Below, in pieces: positions 11,888-25,000 of a stretch of 64,000 bases of DNA (the stretch's first letter is position 1; every line of letters starts with the position of its first letter). The stretch lies in assembly GCA_905221605.1 (NCBI GenBank), contig CAJNDS010002151.1:188001-252000 (forward strand), in the 5' to 3' direction. The position numbers and the translations under genes are program-made. The stretch is from Symbiodinium natans (Eukaryota; Sar; Dinophyceae; Suessiales; Symbiodiniaceae). Under the pieces are notes generated by a model. That model was not told where the DNA came from, ran no database searches, and saw only the letters and a program-made list of their open reading frames with translations.

Positions 11888-12004
11888 TAGGGTTTAGGGT
11901 TTAGGGTTTAGGGTTTAGGGTTTAGGGTTTAGGGTTTAGGGTTTAGGGTTTAGGGTTTAGGGTTTAGAGTTTAGGGTTTAGGGTTTAGGGTTTAGGGTTT
12001 AGGG
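11888..12004. repeat. Telomeric array
   Basis: Sixteen TTTAGGG units with one TTTAGAG variant, in the spacer before copy 2. Confidence 0.95.
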
Positions 12005-12944
12005 AGAGGAGAGATCCTTTTACAGAACCTCCCCGAAAAGGTACCCACGAAATTTCAGAAGCCTCCAATATGCCAGAGGTGGAAGCCAAAGCAAACCCCC
12101 TAAACCTTCAATCCTATATGAAGCCTAAAGCATTGGTTGTCCATGCCTCACGCTTGTGCCTATGGACCTCCCAAAGTGGGCTTTGTGCATACAGAATCAA
12201 GTGGGAGTTCATGGTCAGTTGGGTTTCCTGGTTCGGGCTCAGGGGTTTGGGGCTTGGTGTTTCGGGTTTAGGGGTTATTATCTGCCCCTATACTAGAGGG
12301 GCAAGAAACTCCCAAGCCCAAGCAAAACCCTGAACCCATATCCGCCACTCCCAGACAGGCCTCGTGAGGCTCGAGATCTCCAACAAAAAGAACCACAAAG
12401 CCTGACCCCCCAAAAACCCCCTAAACCCCCCCCTGAACCCCCTGAACCCTTCAAGCCCTCTAAGCCTCCTCAACCCTGTAAATCCCCTGAACCCCCAACC
12501 CCTGTTGGCCAAGAAAAGTCCTCAGCGGAAGCCGTACTTCCATGTCCACAGGAACTACTTAAGCCAGCCTGGAGAAAGGTACGACTAGATGGCGGTTTAG
12601 GGTTTAGGGTGTAGGGTTTAGGGTTTAGGGTTGGAGCGAATTGGTGAGTTTAGGCCCCAGCCATAGTGAAGATTCGCCCAAACCACCCGCTCGACGGCCT
12701 CTGGCTCCCTGCATACATGCGCCGTCACCTTCGTGCGTAGCACCTGGCGGCAATCCATGACCAGTCATCCTACAACTACTGCCATCAATGGCACCTCAAA
12801 AACAGGTGTTTCATCCTATGCAGTCCATATCGTCACTTCTCGAGATTAGGGTCCCTTTTTGGGGGTCGCTACTATGAAGGCGGCCCCTTCTATTTTTCCG
12901 GCAACAAAGAACTATCCACATGGAGTTGCAAGTGGTTTGCCTAG

Positions 12945-13050
12945 ATCATTCCGCGCCGCTAAACCCTAAACCCCAAACCCTAAACCCTAAACCCTAAACC
13001 CTAAACCCCAAACCCTAAACCCTAAACCCTAATCCCTATCATTCCGCGCC
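12945..13050. repeat. Telomeric array between 13-bp direct repeats
   Basis: ATCATTCCGCGCC occurs at 12945-12957 and 13038-13050, around an 80-base CCCTAAA/CCCCAAA array. Excising the array and one repeat leaves an open frame into the A exon (..PRPHGRNLPELMDLHLRIPP). Confidence 0.85.
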
Positions 13051-16000
13051 CGCATGGCCGAAATCTGCCAGAGCTCATGGACCTGCATCTGCGAATCCCA
13101 CCGGAGAGGTGGCCCACACTTGTCCCCAAAGAGCCCAATACAGCTTAATTTGGGGTTTAGGGTTTAGGGTTTAGGGTTTAGGGTTTAAGGTTAATTAATG
13201 AATATACCCTAAACGATATTAAGGATCCCTATAGAAATTAAGCAATACTCCCTAATTAAGGGGATATACCCTAAACCATATTAAGGATCCCTATAGAAAT
13301 TAAGCAACATTCCCTAATTAAGGGGATATTGGGCTCTTTGGGTCACTGATAAACAGCGTGCGTAGCTAAAATACGCTCCCTTTTTGGGTCCTATGTACTA
13401 TATATCACACTACCTTTTAAAAGAAGGACAAGAGTTGAAATTGTATTTAAAACGAAGGGCAAGAGTTAATATAGTATATGAAGCAGGGGTAGCACACTAC
13501 CTTTTAAAAAGAGGGACAAGAGTTGAAATAGTATTTAAGACGAAGGACAAGAGTCAATATAGTATATGAAATATTACTGTTTTTGGTGAGTGTATATAAG
13601 GTTCTTTTTCAATCTTGGTGAGTGTGTACCTTGGGTGTCCTTTTGGGGGTACAAGAAATATATACCCTACTTCATATACTACATAGCACAGTACTTAAAA
13701 AAAAGTCCCCAAAAGGTTCCCTAACTTAGAGAGAGAACTACCCATGTGCATGTGTCAGTATTCGCTGAAGCGACGGCCTTACAAATTTCAAGCCGCCTCT
13801 CTGACTCAGGACATTCTACTTTGCAGGATTCCGGGGCCCGAAGACTGAGTTGTGCAAGGTTCAAACCCTAAACTCTAAACTCAAAACTCTAAACTCTAAA
13901 CTCTAAACCCTAAACCCTAAACCCTAAACCCTAACCTCTTGTGCATAACGGGAACTCTAAAGTGAGCCTCCACACGAAGAGGATGAAGAAACCGATGCAG
14001 AGCTCGAGCTCCACCAAGGTGGTGCATCACGCGCGGGGAGTTTCAGGCCTTCATACAGGACGTGAGCCGGCTCTGGCAACTTAGCAGCTGAGTGGGTACA
14101 AGGGTTTAGGGTTTAGGGTTTAGGGTAAACTTTTTGGGATACTATACTCCCCTATAGGACGGAAAGCGTTCACATTTTTTGGGGGGGGGGCTTATGAACT
14201 CAGCAACTAAGGAAAGAGGGCAAGATACCGCACGGCGGGCACGAGGCACACCCGCCACTGGGTCGGCTTCCTGTCGTTGACCTTCTTTGTTTGTTTCCCA
14301 TTGTCGGATTATTATTTTCGAAAGTTGGCATGCTCGATGTCGGGTGGGGGAGGTCGTTGCAACTTTCATCTCACCCTTCCTTGCGTAAGCATTCCGCTCG
14401 TCCACACGCTGACCCTACATCCCCTTCCCCCTACAAGCTTGTGATGTGCTGAGCATCAAAGGCATCACGATGCGCCGAACCATGGGCCCAATCTTTACCA
14501 GGCTGCTTGGCTTTTGGCGTTCTTCTTCTTCCTGCCTCCCCCACTGGAGTGAGGTTCAGGGCGTGTCTGCAGTTTTGCTCAGCCTTGGTTTCACGAGGGT
14601 TCAGTGGAAAAAGTAGCGGGAGGAATATGGGGCATTGGGGCTTGGAAGGTGTTACCCCCCAGTACACTCCTTCGCAATGTCGGCTCAGTTCTTTGAGCAG
14701 AAGGTATCCCTTCATGCTGGCTGCTAGCTTCTTCCAGGTCAGCTCCCCCCAAGGCCCCTGCATGACGAACCTATTTTATTTGGCATGTGTTTTTTTAAAG
14801 CTACGAGCCCCAAGTCCTAAACCCCAAACCCTACAGCTCCTAAGTCCTAAGCCCTAAACGCCACAAGCCCTGAACGCCCTAAACCCTACAAAACCCTTAA
14901 GCCCTCTAAGCCCTCCCAAGAGCTTCTGGCCCACTTTCGGGCCCTGACAGCTGACCCCAACCCTGAGCCCCAAACCAGCAAAACCAACTAAACCCTAAAT
15001 CTGATGGGCGGGTGGCAAAACATAGCGATTTGGGGGCCAAGTCCTCACTCCTCTACACCTTGAGAAACCTCATCCCTGAACCTGAGCACGATCTGGGGAC
15101 CCTTTACACCCTGAACTCTCAACCCTAAACTCCTAAACTCCTAAACCCTAAACCCGTAAACCCCGAAACCCTATCCCTAAACCCTGAACCCTGAGTCGAG
15201 AGGTCAACGAGCACTACGTGAAGCCGGTGACACTGGCCGCTGGCGGCATGAGCTATGCGCTCATGAAGCTTCGGCTTGAGGATGGTTAGGGTTTAGGGTT
15301 TAGGGTTTAGGGTTTAGGGTTTAGGGTTTAGGGTTTAGGGTTTAGGGTTTAGGGTTTAGGGTTTAGGGTTTAGGGTTTAGGGTTTAGGGTGGGTCGTCAG
15401 TCTCAGTGCCGATTCAGAGAGGGTAGGCCGGCAATTAGGCTTCAAAGGCTTAGTTAGGGTGTAGCAAACCGATGGTATGCCCAACCTAGCTTCCCCCTAA
15501 ATTACCCCCCCCAAAAAAAAAATAAAAAAAACTCCAGAATCCTTACTGCAGGGACTCCGCCCCCAGCAAGGGTATGTAAGCCCCTCCTCCGCCCCCCCCC
15601 CAAGATGACCCCCCAAGACCTTGGATTCCTCGGCTTCCCCTTTTGAAAAGGTGGGAGGTCAGCACCTGCTTCTATAGAATCCAGATTGTCCTGGATGTGT
15701 AAATTTGGATTTATATGAACTCAGCAAGAAGCCCAGTTCAGGGACCGTGCAGCTGTACTTCCAACAAGCGTGCCCCTCTCCCTAACGCCCCTAAACCCTA
15801 AACCCCAAGCCCCCTCGCGTTTCTTCGGCCGCTCTGAGGAAGCATCCGGATGGTTTGCTGTGCCAGGCCAGTCTGGAGAACCCAACCTTACGTCATGATG
15901 GTTTTGTTTAAACTACATTATATGTTATCATGTTTTATTATATTATGTTTTGTATACATATCCATACAATGGTTAGTAATAATGATAACAATGGTATGTA

Positions 16001-19000
16001 ACGAATTTGTATTTTGTCATGTAATACTTTATCTTGTTCATGTTTAGTATGGTTCTCATAGTGGATTATATAAGTTCATCTATTATAGTTCGCTATACTT
16101 GTTTATGGCTGTTTTCCTACTATGCTTCTACCACGAGATGATGAGGACTATGGTCCCCTGCGGGGTGCCCGCAATGCTAATTGCAGGTTTGGGTTTAAGG
16201 TTCAGGGTTTAGGGATGTTCAGGACAGATGGGCGGTGGGGAAATATTCTTGCACCGTGTCCGGACTGCTTGCAGAGCCTTGCCCAAACACACCTTCGCTT
16301 GGACCCGCAGCACCGAGTACCACACCCAACAAGGCATTTTGCAGGTCTTCTTCAGGGGTCATTTGGGATAGCATAAAAACTACAACCTCAAATTAATTCA
16401 AAAAACCAACAGTGTCAGCTTGATCTAAGAACTTAGCACGCGCGAGCTCAAGGAGGTTCAGGTAAAGACAAGCCCGGTAGAGTTGACATCCGACTACCGG
16501 CTGCAGGTCTTCATCTCCCACGCTTGGGCAGAGGGCCTCTTTGAGCTTGGGGACTTAGCAGCTCGGCCCAAACCCTAAACCCTAAACCCTAAACCCTAAA
16601 CCCTAAACCGTGTCTATACTGTACACAAAGTGGCCCTGTACCTGTAGAATGTTAATGTACCCGAGAGTTGCGGTGCCTTTGCATTTGAAGAGTAATATGG
16701 GCTACAAGCCGGTAAAAAATGATCATGCGCAGTCTCGAGTTCAGGGCGACCAAAAAAGGGATCCTAACTTAGAACCCTAAACCCTAAGCCCTAAGCCCTA
16801 AACCCTAAACCCGAACCTAGTAGGGAACCCTGGGACTTCCGAGCATCCACACTGGAGGGGTGGAAGTTGGGTCAACATTCACACTGGAGGATGCCCCTTC
16901 CGTGAAATTTATCGGACCTAAGTTTCCTGGAAGGCGCAAGGGTAGTTGTACACAGGGCTACATGTAGATTGCCTGGGTTTTGGGTTTAGGGTTTAGGGTT
17001 TGGCATGAAGCAGCTTCCAGGTTCAAAAACAAAAAGGGTTCAGGGTTTAGGGTTTGTACCTCTCAAGTAGAGCCTGCAGATACCTCACCTCGTTTTTCGG
17101 GGCTGGCTTCTTCTATCCGAAGGGTCCATGTACCTAAATAGGGACTACTTGGCCTTAAAATAAACTAGGACCGGGAGTAGGCCCTTTTTTCCTTTTTTGG
17201 GGGTTGGGGTTTCCTTACAATCCCCTGAAAACCAAAAAGGGTACCCTTTATATTCCTAGGTTACTTCCGGGTCTAGTAAAACTACCTCTTATTTCGGGAC
17301 TTTGAGGCCCAAGTACCCTTAGGGGCAGGGAAAAGCCTAAACATCCCAAAACCCTGATTTTTTAACGGTCCTAAACCCTGAACCCCTGAAACCCCTGAAA
17401 CCCTAAAGCCTGGAAACCCTAGAACCACCCCAATCCTTGTCCCTAAGCCACAAACCATTAGCAGAGAGGTCAGAAGAATGACACATAGTATGCCCTTATG
17501 GTCCCTACATACCTTTACTATCCGAACCTACAAAACCCTATTCCAATGAGGTACCTTTAGGTCCAAGGAGCCCTACACCCAAAACCCCCTAACCCTCTCC
17601 CCCCCCCCCCCCCCCCCCCCAAACCCTAAACCCTAAACCCTAGACCCTAAACCCCAAACCCTAAACCCTAAACCCCAAACCCTAAACCCCAAACCCCCAA
17701 ATCCCAGCCGAGGTCTGGCGGGCATGGCCTCGCCTGCAAGGGATACGAAACATGCACCTCGACACATTATCTAAGGGCACATGTAGCTAGAGTAGGGTTT
17801 AGGGTTTAGGGTTTAGGGTTTAGGGTTTAGGGTTTAGGGTTTAGGGTTTAGGGTTTAGGGTTTAGGCTCTAGGGTCTAGGGTCTAGGGTCTAGGGTTTAG
17901 GGTTTAGGGTTTAGGGTTCAGGCGAGGTCTCACACAAGCCCGCTGCAAAAGAGTTCAGGGTTGAGGGTTTTGGGGCGTGCTGGAATCGGACACCAGTGCT
18001 GCTGACATTGAATATAAGCGCACGGGGTTTTGGGACTTCCTGGTGGTGGATTTTCCTTGTGAGTCCCAGTGGGTTGATGCGAATGGTGTCATGAACTCTA
18101 AACCCTAAGCCCCTAAACCCTAAACCCCAAACCCTAAACCCTAAACCCCTAAACCCAAAACCCTAAAACCACGTACTGGCGTTGCGAATCTCGGAGATCC
18201 CTCAGACTTGGCTCGGCGATGCACAGGGTTTTTCAGAGATGTGTTCTTTTCCTGGCAGTCGATTACAGTCCGGTTGCAATGTAATCAGGGTTTAGGGCTA
18301 AACCCTAAACCCTAAACCCTAAACCCTAAACCCTAAACCCTAAACCCTAAACCCTAAACCCTAAACCCTAAACCCTAAACCCTAAACCCTAAGCCCTAAA
18401 CCCTAAACCCTAAACCCTAAACCCTAACCCCTAACCCCTAACCCCTAACCCTAAACCCTAAACCCTAAACCCTACCCACAGGCTCCTACGTAGTACCTTT
18501 TGGGGAAGCATACTAGAATCCCTTATACCTAACCCAAAAGGAACTACATTGGAGGCTATGGGTAAACCCTAAACCTCAAACCCGGGACTTTGGTGCCGAA
18601 GTATACAATAATAATCAGGTACATGGACCCTTAAGGCGTGATGTCTACCTTGCGATGGCTTTCTTGTTAGGGATGTTTGTCACGTTAGGGTTCGAGGAGC
18701 AAGGATTTTGGGGGTGTTGGGGCTTCTGTTTCGGGCTTTAGGACTTCAGCGTTTTTTGGGGGTTCAGGATTGATTGACGGTTGAGGGTTTTGGAGAGGGA
18801 GCGGGTTACTTTAGGGTTGAGGGTTTGGGGAGGGTTGATCGCCCTAAGTCTAAGGGCTCGTTGTGTCTTTCTGGGATGCTCAAAACCCTAAAGCCTAAAC
18901 CCTAAACCCTAAACCCTCAACCCTAAACCCTAAACCCTAAGCCCTAATTCAATGAGCCAACCTAAGGTACTGCTGCCTGCTGGCAAACCCACAGAACCTG

Positions 19001-22000
19001 GACATCGGACAGCTGCTGAGCGGACCACCGAAGCAGAGCCCGTTCGCAAGGGCGATGCGGAGCGCATCACATGTGCTGGTCATCCCGAACGAGACCTGGC
19101 CTTTTGTTTCTTTTGTTTGCTTCTTTTTGGTTTGTTTAGGGTTTAGGGTTTAGGGTTTAGGGTTTAGGGTTTAGGGTTTAGGGTTTAGGGCTTAGGGTTT
19201 AGGGTTTAGGGTTCTTTTTTGGGGTACTTGCCCGGTTCATTCCGGAGGGCCGGAGGGTGCCGGACGTTTTCTTGTGAAGCACTCAGGAAACTGTCAGCAT
19301 CTACACGCGTTTGTGGTGTGCCTGGGTCGCGAAGTCACCTTTTGTTGGCCCAAGACCTGCTGCAAAGCGACAGCAAATGCCCATAAAACTTCTAGGGGAA
19401 GTCCCCTAAACCCTAAACCCCAAAGTCCCAGATGCACACTGCCATAGCAACCGGTCGTGTTGGCAAGAGCCCCCCCCCACGCGACAACGGCCATCAAGGG
19501 CCTTTAACAGCCAGCCATGGACCCCCTCGTGCTTCTAAGGGTAGGCCTTGACCCTAAACCCTAAACCCTAAACCCTAAACCCTAAACCCTAAACCCTAAA
19601 CCCTAAACCCTAAACCCTAAACCCTATACCCTAAACCCTAAACCCTAAACCCATTTCCCCTGGACAAGGTGTGTACGAAGCCTATCTGGGAACCTGCTGG
19701 CACAAGACCTGCCTCATGCCCACACAACCGAAAAAGGTGGTCAGGAGGTCAGTTGTTGCGCCTGGGCACGTCGTTAACTGCTTCTGGCTGCTTTTGCGTT
19801 CGCTTGGAACCCGAAATTATGTCCGATAAGAGCAACACTCCCACAAATGCAAAATTTAAATATGAACACATGTGCATATATACATATATGTATACATATG
19901 TATATATAGGTGGGAGATAGAGGTGTTCACAGATGAAGGAGCCACCAAGGCACGCACCATCATATTGCCGGCTGGTTTTGGCCTGCTGCTGGGGTCTGCG
20001 TGGTTATTGTTCCTCTCCGACAATCGAGTTCTCACACACAAGATGGCCACAATGCTCATGTTCCTGTGCGTCACTGTCACTGCCCTATGTTTTGCCGTCT
20101 CGCTGGCCATGAAAGTGACCGCCTTCATGTTTACGAAGCCATGCCGTCTTTGGGTGAAGATGATGGTCATCCGGACCTTGCACATCCTGCTGCTCTCGTT
20201 GTGCACGACGGTGGCCTGCGCCTGGTATATCATGAAGCATCGAGAATACCCGTCCCCCTGGCAACAGTTCCTACACTACTTCATCCCGCTGGCGCTTGTT
20301 CCTATGTCATAGTGGGGTAAGAATTTTACATTTTTCAGGGTACTTAAACTCAATAAGGAATGGCAAATTACATTTTTCATACTCTCCAAATTTGAAGGGT
20401 ACTTAAAACTCAATAAGGCAATAAGGAATAGAACGCTGCATTTTTCCCACTCTCCTAACCATGACCTAGAGGTTCTCTTCAACTTGTTGCGCATCTCCCA
20501 GCTGAACCAGCAGCGCCTGGAGGGCTTGGAGCTCTCGACTCAAGCTGCTCGGCGGGGTTTTCAGCGTTTGTTCCCAGATCCTCCAAAACCCCTTTTCATT
20601 AAGGAATAGACTCTATTTTCTACTAAGGATTATTAATCTGAATTAGGGTATATTCCTTAAATGAGGGGTTTTGGAAGATCTGGGTTCAGGGAATGTGCCA
20701 GGACGCAGCTTGCATAACCGCAGCAACCGAGAGAGAAGCAGCTCTGGACTCATGTGCATGCTTCGGCCTAGCGGCCTAGCGTCTCAGTGCTTCGTATGAC
20801 TGTATTGCGTTGTCTTTTGGCAGGTTTTTTTTGCAGTTATGGAACGGATTCCGATAGAGGCGAGTTGCACGGGTCTACTCATCTTCGGCTGCAGAATCTG
20901 CAGCTTAATGGAAAGCAGGGTGTCCACTAACTCACATAGATGGCCAGTGCCATTGAACAAGAAAAAAACAAATCACGATATTATTTACAGTCAAAACTGG
21001 CACTGACTTGCGGAGGACGCAAGAGGGTCACGCAGCTAGCTAGCCTCACAAAGGCAAGCCCAATCCTTCTTCTTCGTACCTTGGTATTGGCGCTCACCAT
21101 TTAGGGTTTAGGGTTTCGGGTTTAGGGTTTTGGGGTTTTTAGAGCAATAGTGTCTCTTAGCTCAGTATAGGGAATGAGCCTCATGTCCCCTGTACTGCCA
21201 TGCTGCTGCAGATCGTCTGTTGGGGTGTTTCTAGGACCCCGAGAAGATCCGAATTCCTTGCTTTAAGCCCCTTTTAACCCCAAAACCTACCCCTGTATTA
21301 GGTTACTCTGAAGCCCACTGGGTTTTAGGGTTTCGGGTTTAGGGTTAGGGTTGAGAGTTTAGTGGAGTCTAGTTCCAGCGCCAGCTTGATTGCCATTGAG
21401 CTGAGGCCGGGCACTTGCAGATCCGGACACTGGACGAGGCTCACATCTTGAGATATCGTGATGTTTTCCCTTGGTTGGGCACTAGGGTTTAGGCTTTAGG
21501 GTTCAGGGCTTAGGGTGTTGGGCACTAAGGCCCTATGCCCTAAATCCTGAAAGTTGCACGGGCCGGCTGCGTAGCTGTTTTTATCCGTTTATGTTCCCCG
21601 GATTATGGGGAGCGCGCCCTTCCTGACACATGGGCTCCAGGTGCCTTCCCCCCCTGTTCTAGGAAGGTCACGGTTCAGTTTCATGCGCTCGGGCCCCCAT
21701 GTCAGGTGTATGTTGTTGATGAAATCCTGCTTGTGTGCAATTTGTGTGGGAGTCTGTACGCCTTCAAACTTCACCGCAAGCTCGTGCCAGAATCCTCGCC
21801 TGCGCTTTAGTGTGAGTGTGAGTGGCGAAACCCTAAACGACATTACACCCTAGGCCCTAAACCCTAAACCCTAAACCCCGGCTAATTTTGGCTCCAGGGC
21901 TTACCTCAACATGCACTTTACGTGGTGCAAGTTGGGTAAGATGGCTGATGGTGGAGCGCTAGGCTTGGATGCTCTCACTGGCTTGGGAACAAGTTGGACA

Positions 22001-25000
22001 TCGAGGCCGAGGTGTCGAATTGGAAATCCGCATTTCACTCGAGCCCTCCTGGCAACTTGATCATTCCGGCAAACAATTCGCTGGTCGGCCATGACACAGG
22101 TGCTTGGATAGTTTCGAGAGGCATGTATCTCCAAGGGCTTGTTACCCAGGGTACTACCATACCTGCTAGACCAGATGTGGAGTATCGAGCGGCAGCGAAC
22201 AGCTACTTTGATGCCCAGAACTCTCCGAAGTTCGACCAGGTGCCTGTGAAGCCGACTCCAAATCCGGACTTTGCACCAGGACAGTGAGCATCTGAACATG
22301 CATGACTTCGGCGAAACCAGCCGTTGCTTGACATGCGATCGTGAGCATCTGAACATGCATGAGGAAGTACAGCCCTTACTTGGGTCAAAATCAGAAGACG
22401 TGCCAGGCACTCTTGCCTAAGATAGTTCGGCTTTACTGGGTGAACAAGTCGGCCAGAGCATACGAAATGCTCTGGAGATCTTTTTTCGCGGCACTCATCA
22501 GGGATCTCGAGAGCACGGCCCCGGAACTCTGGCAGGAGCATCGAAGAGAGCGTGTATCAGTCAGACAAGCCCATGAGCGAATCAACTTGGTGGCAGCCAC
22601 TCTGCGACTCATGATGGAGCAAAACGTCAGACAGAGAGACGGATCCCACAACCGCTGAATCTGGGGCACAGACAAAGGCACAAGCAAGAGGAGTGCTGAG
22701 CTTGGGAAAATTCGAGGTACTAATTGATGTGCCATGCCAGTCACTAGCTGTCAGGGAAGCTGTCATCATGGGGGCTCCTGTGGTGGCAGTGAAATTGGAT
22801 ATCTCGGGGGCGTATGACAGTCTGAAGATTTCGGCTGTGCTCCAATGGTTGGCGAAGCGATGGAGTAGCTCTACTGGCAAGTCTGCCAAAGTCATTCAGC
22901 ACATTCTGTCCCATTCAACCTTGGTTTTTCATTTGTTCGACCAGGAGTGGACTCAAGTTCAGTCCGTTGGCACGCAGCAAGGTGCGACACATTCACCGGT
23001 GCTTTTTAGCTACCTCGTCTCGGACAGATTTGATGTCCTGACAGAGTCGTGGGAAGCTGACGGTGAGTCCCCTCCGTTTTATGCGGGGCCATTCAGTATG
23101 TGGGGCATCTGGTTTGTGGATGACACTACACTTTTCTTCTTGAACCCCTCTCAGTTTGGGAGGTTAATGCCGACTGTCGTATCTACGTTGGCTAGTTTGG
23201 GCTTGCGCATCAATGTCAAGAAAACATGTACTCTGGGCTTGACTGCACCTGGGAATTTGGAGTGTTTGCCAGGCCTGCCTCACGAGTTGCAGGCAAGATT
23301 TGTTGGCATCATGTTGAGGTTTCAGGATGACGACACAAGTATCATGTCCGATCTTATGCGGAGGGCGATGGCAGCGTATGTCTCTAACAAGATCTTGTTG
23401 GGTCACCTCAGAGTGTCGAGACGAAAGCGCCTCCAGATGTTTTCTTCGCTGGTTACCTCGGCCATCAGGTGGTTATTGTGCGTTGTTCCTGCCAGTGATG
23501 CAAATTTCAGAAAGCTTCGTGTTGGCCATGTCACTTTGATCAGTTGGATGCTGAGAGTTGCAGCTCATTTCAGCAATCCTGTTCCTGAGGGTATTTCTCA
23601 CTCTCGCCACGCGTGTAAGCTCTGGCTGTGGTGCTATTCAGAGAGGTGGGATCACTTGCATGCTCGTATGGTGTGGGATTGGGCTGGTCATGTTTTCCGG
23701 CGTGACAGAGAGGGCATGATGTCTCAGGCTGTGCTCCATTTTCGATCTTCAGTTAGACTTCAAGGTGCCAGGGCGGCGAGGACTGGACCTCAAAACTTTG
23801 GGCATCGCAGGTTGCTCTCATTCCTGGAGCAGCGAGGCATCCAACCTGTCACGGCCCATGACAGGCAGCTATGGGCGTCCTACCTTCCTGATTGGCTGAG
23901 CTCATGTGGAATGGGAGATCTTGAGTGTCGGTACAATGTCCAGTGGGTCTCTGAGAGCCATCACTTGGGGAGACGTTGGCGTGATGTACAGGGCACTTTT
24001 CTTGGGCAAGAAATTTGGATTGTAAGTCGGCGGCCGGATGGAACCCTGATTCTCAGCACGCTGCGGCGATGTGATGGCTGGCTGCATTGGGAGACGCATG
24101 ACTCAGGCTTGATGAATGTGTGTGCAGTGGTTGTGACCAACCTTCTGAGCAGGACGTTTTCGGTGAGACTGTTGATTGCAGGAGAGTTTCAGTCAGTCTG
24201 CAAGGCTCAGTGCCCGTGTTTCAGTCGAGACCTGGCGGCCCAAAGTGTGGTTGTCGAGGTCAGTTCTTGTCCCATGGAGTGGGCTAGGCGAATGAGGGAG
24301 GTTCTGCGGTCATTTTGAGCCTCCTGAGAGCCCGGCCTGCTCTTCGTGCCCTTGCGTAGCAAGACCCTAGGGGATGGCGCGGCAGAGAGAGAGAGAGTCA
24401 CTAGCGTCGGGGGGTGAACAAATGATTGCATTAGGTTGGGTCTCCCTTCCCCCCTTTCTTACATAGCTGCTTATTCGGTTCTTCGGAGATCTGTGACTCA
24501 CCCCCTTATGTCCCGATAGCCTCGATACGGACGTATGCGAATGGGTTCAACTGTTGCGGATGGCTGTTGGGTGTGTTGATGCTCCTCTTTGAAAAACAAA
24601 ACGTCCACACTGAGCAGACATGTGCTGTAGGTAGGGCTGGAAGACACCCCCGGGTGCTACTTTGAACAAGAAACCGCAAGTGGACTGACCGTGTAATTCA
24701 TCTGTTAGGCATATCTGTACTGTTGGAGGTCCTGTTTGACACCGTTTGAAACAAAAGTCCACCATCGGCTCATTTCACGCAGCGACTCAACACCCGGAGG
24801 ACTGTGGAGTGGATGAACGGGCGTAGCGTCAACTGTTGTAGGATCGATGTTGGGTGGTTTGATGCTTCCGTTGGGTAGATACAGGTCACTCCCACAAGAA
24901 CAAGAATGTCCTAAGCAGGACCCGAGAAGTCTTCGGCAGCAGGCGCCCCGTAGTAGATGTACCTACGTTCGTAGTGTCCTTGTCGGTGTCTGACTCTCTG

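Larger units (their letters stand above)
10084..12944. other. Spacer between copies 1 and 2
   Basis: Holds telomeric arrays (10084-10176, 10582-10658, 10674-10727, many short ones to 11450, 11888-12004), a palindrome near 10480-10516, a strong hairpin at 11497-11553 and degenerate telomere-like CCCTAAA and CCCCTGAA text at 12400-12500. Some unique GC-rich segments (11622-11720, 12520-12595, 12660-12790) could be 5' exons of copy 2, but no paralogue was found to support them. Confidence 0.5.
16558..18966. other. Long intron of copy 2 with mini-elements and telomeric arrays
   Basis: Contains telomeric arrays (16566-16610, 17793-17921, 18287-18474 and shorter ones), a family 4 element at about 17120-17335 split by a family 3 element, and a C run at 17590-17610. 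The array at 17793-17921 includes TCTAGGG units and that at 18287-18474 includes CCCCTAA units, suggesting local amplification of variants. No coding similarity seen. Confidence 0.6.

Noticed and set aside
14431-14857. Paired ORFs on opposite strands (110 and 116 codons)
   Set aside because: Neither shows a domain, paralogue or splice support; they lie between copy 2 blocks B and C.
21901-22895. Minus-strand ORFs opposite the LINE region
   Set aside because: Shadows of plus-strand coding sequence; the plus strand has clear RT motifs.
22693-24318. Group II intron or retron reverse transcriptase
   Set aside because: The WAGHVFR-type region after the RT domain and the eukaryotic setting fit a non-LTR retrotransposon; no maturase or retron RNA features were seen.
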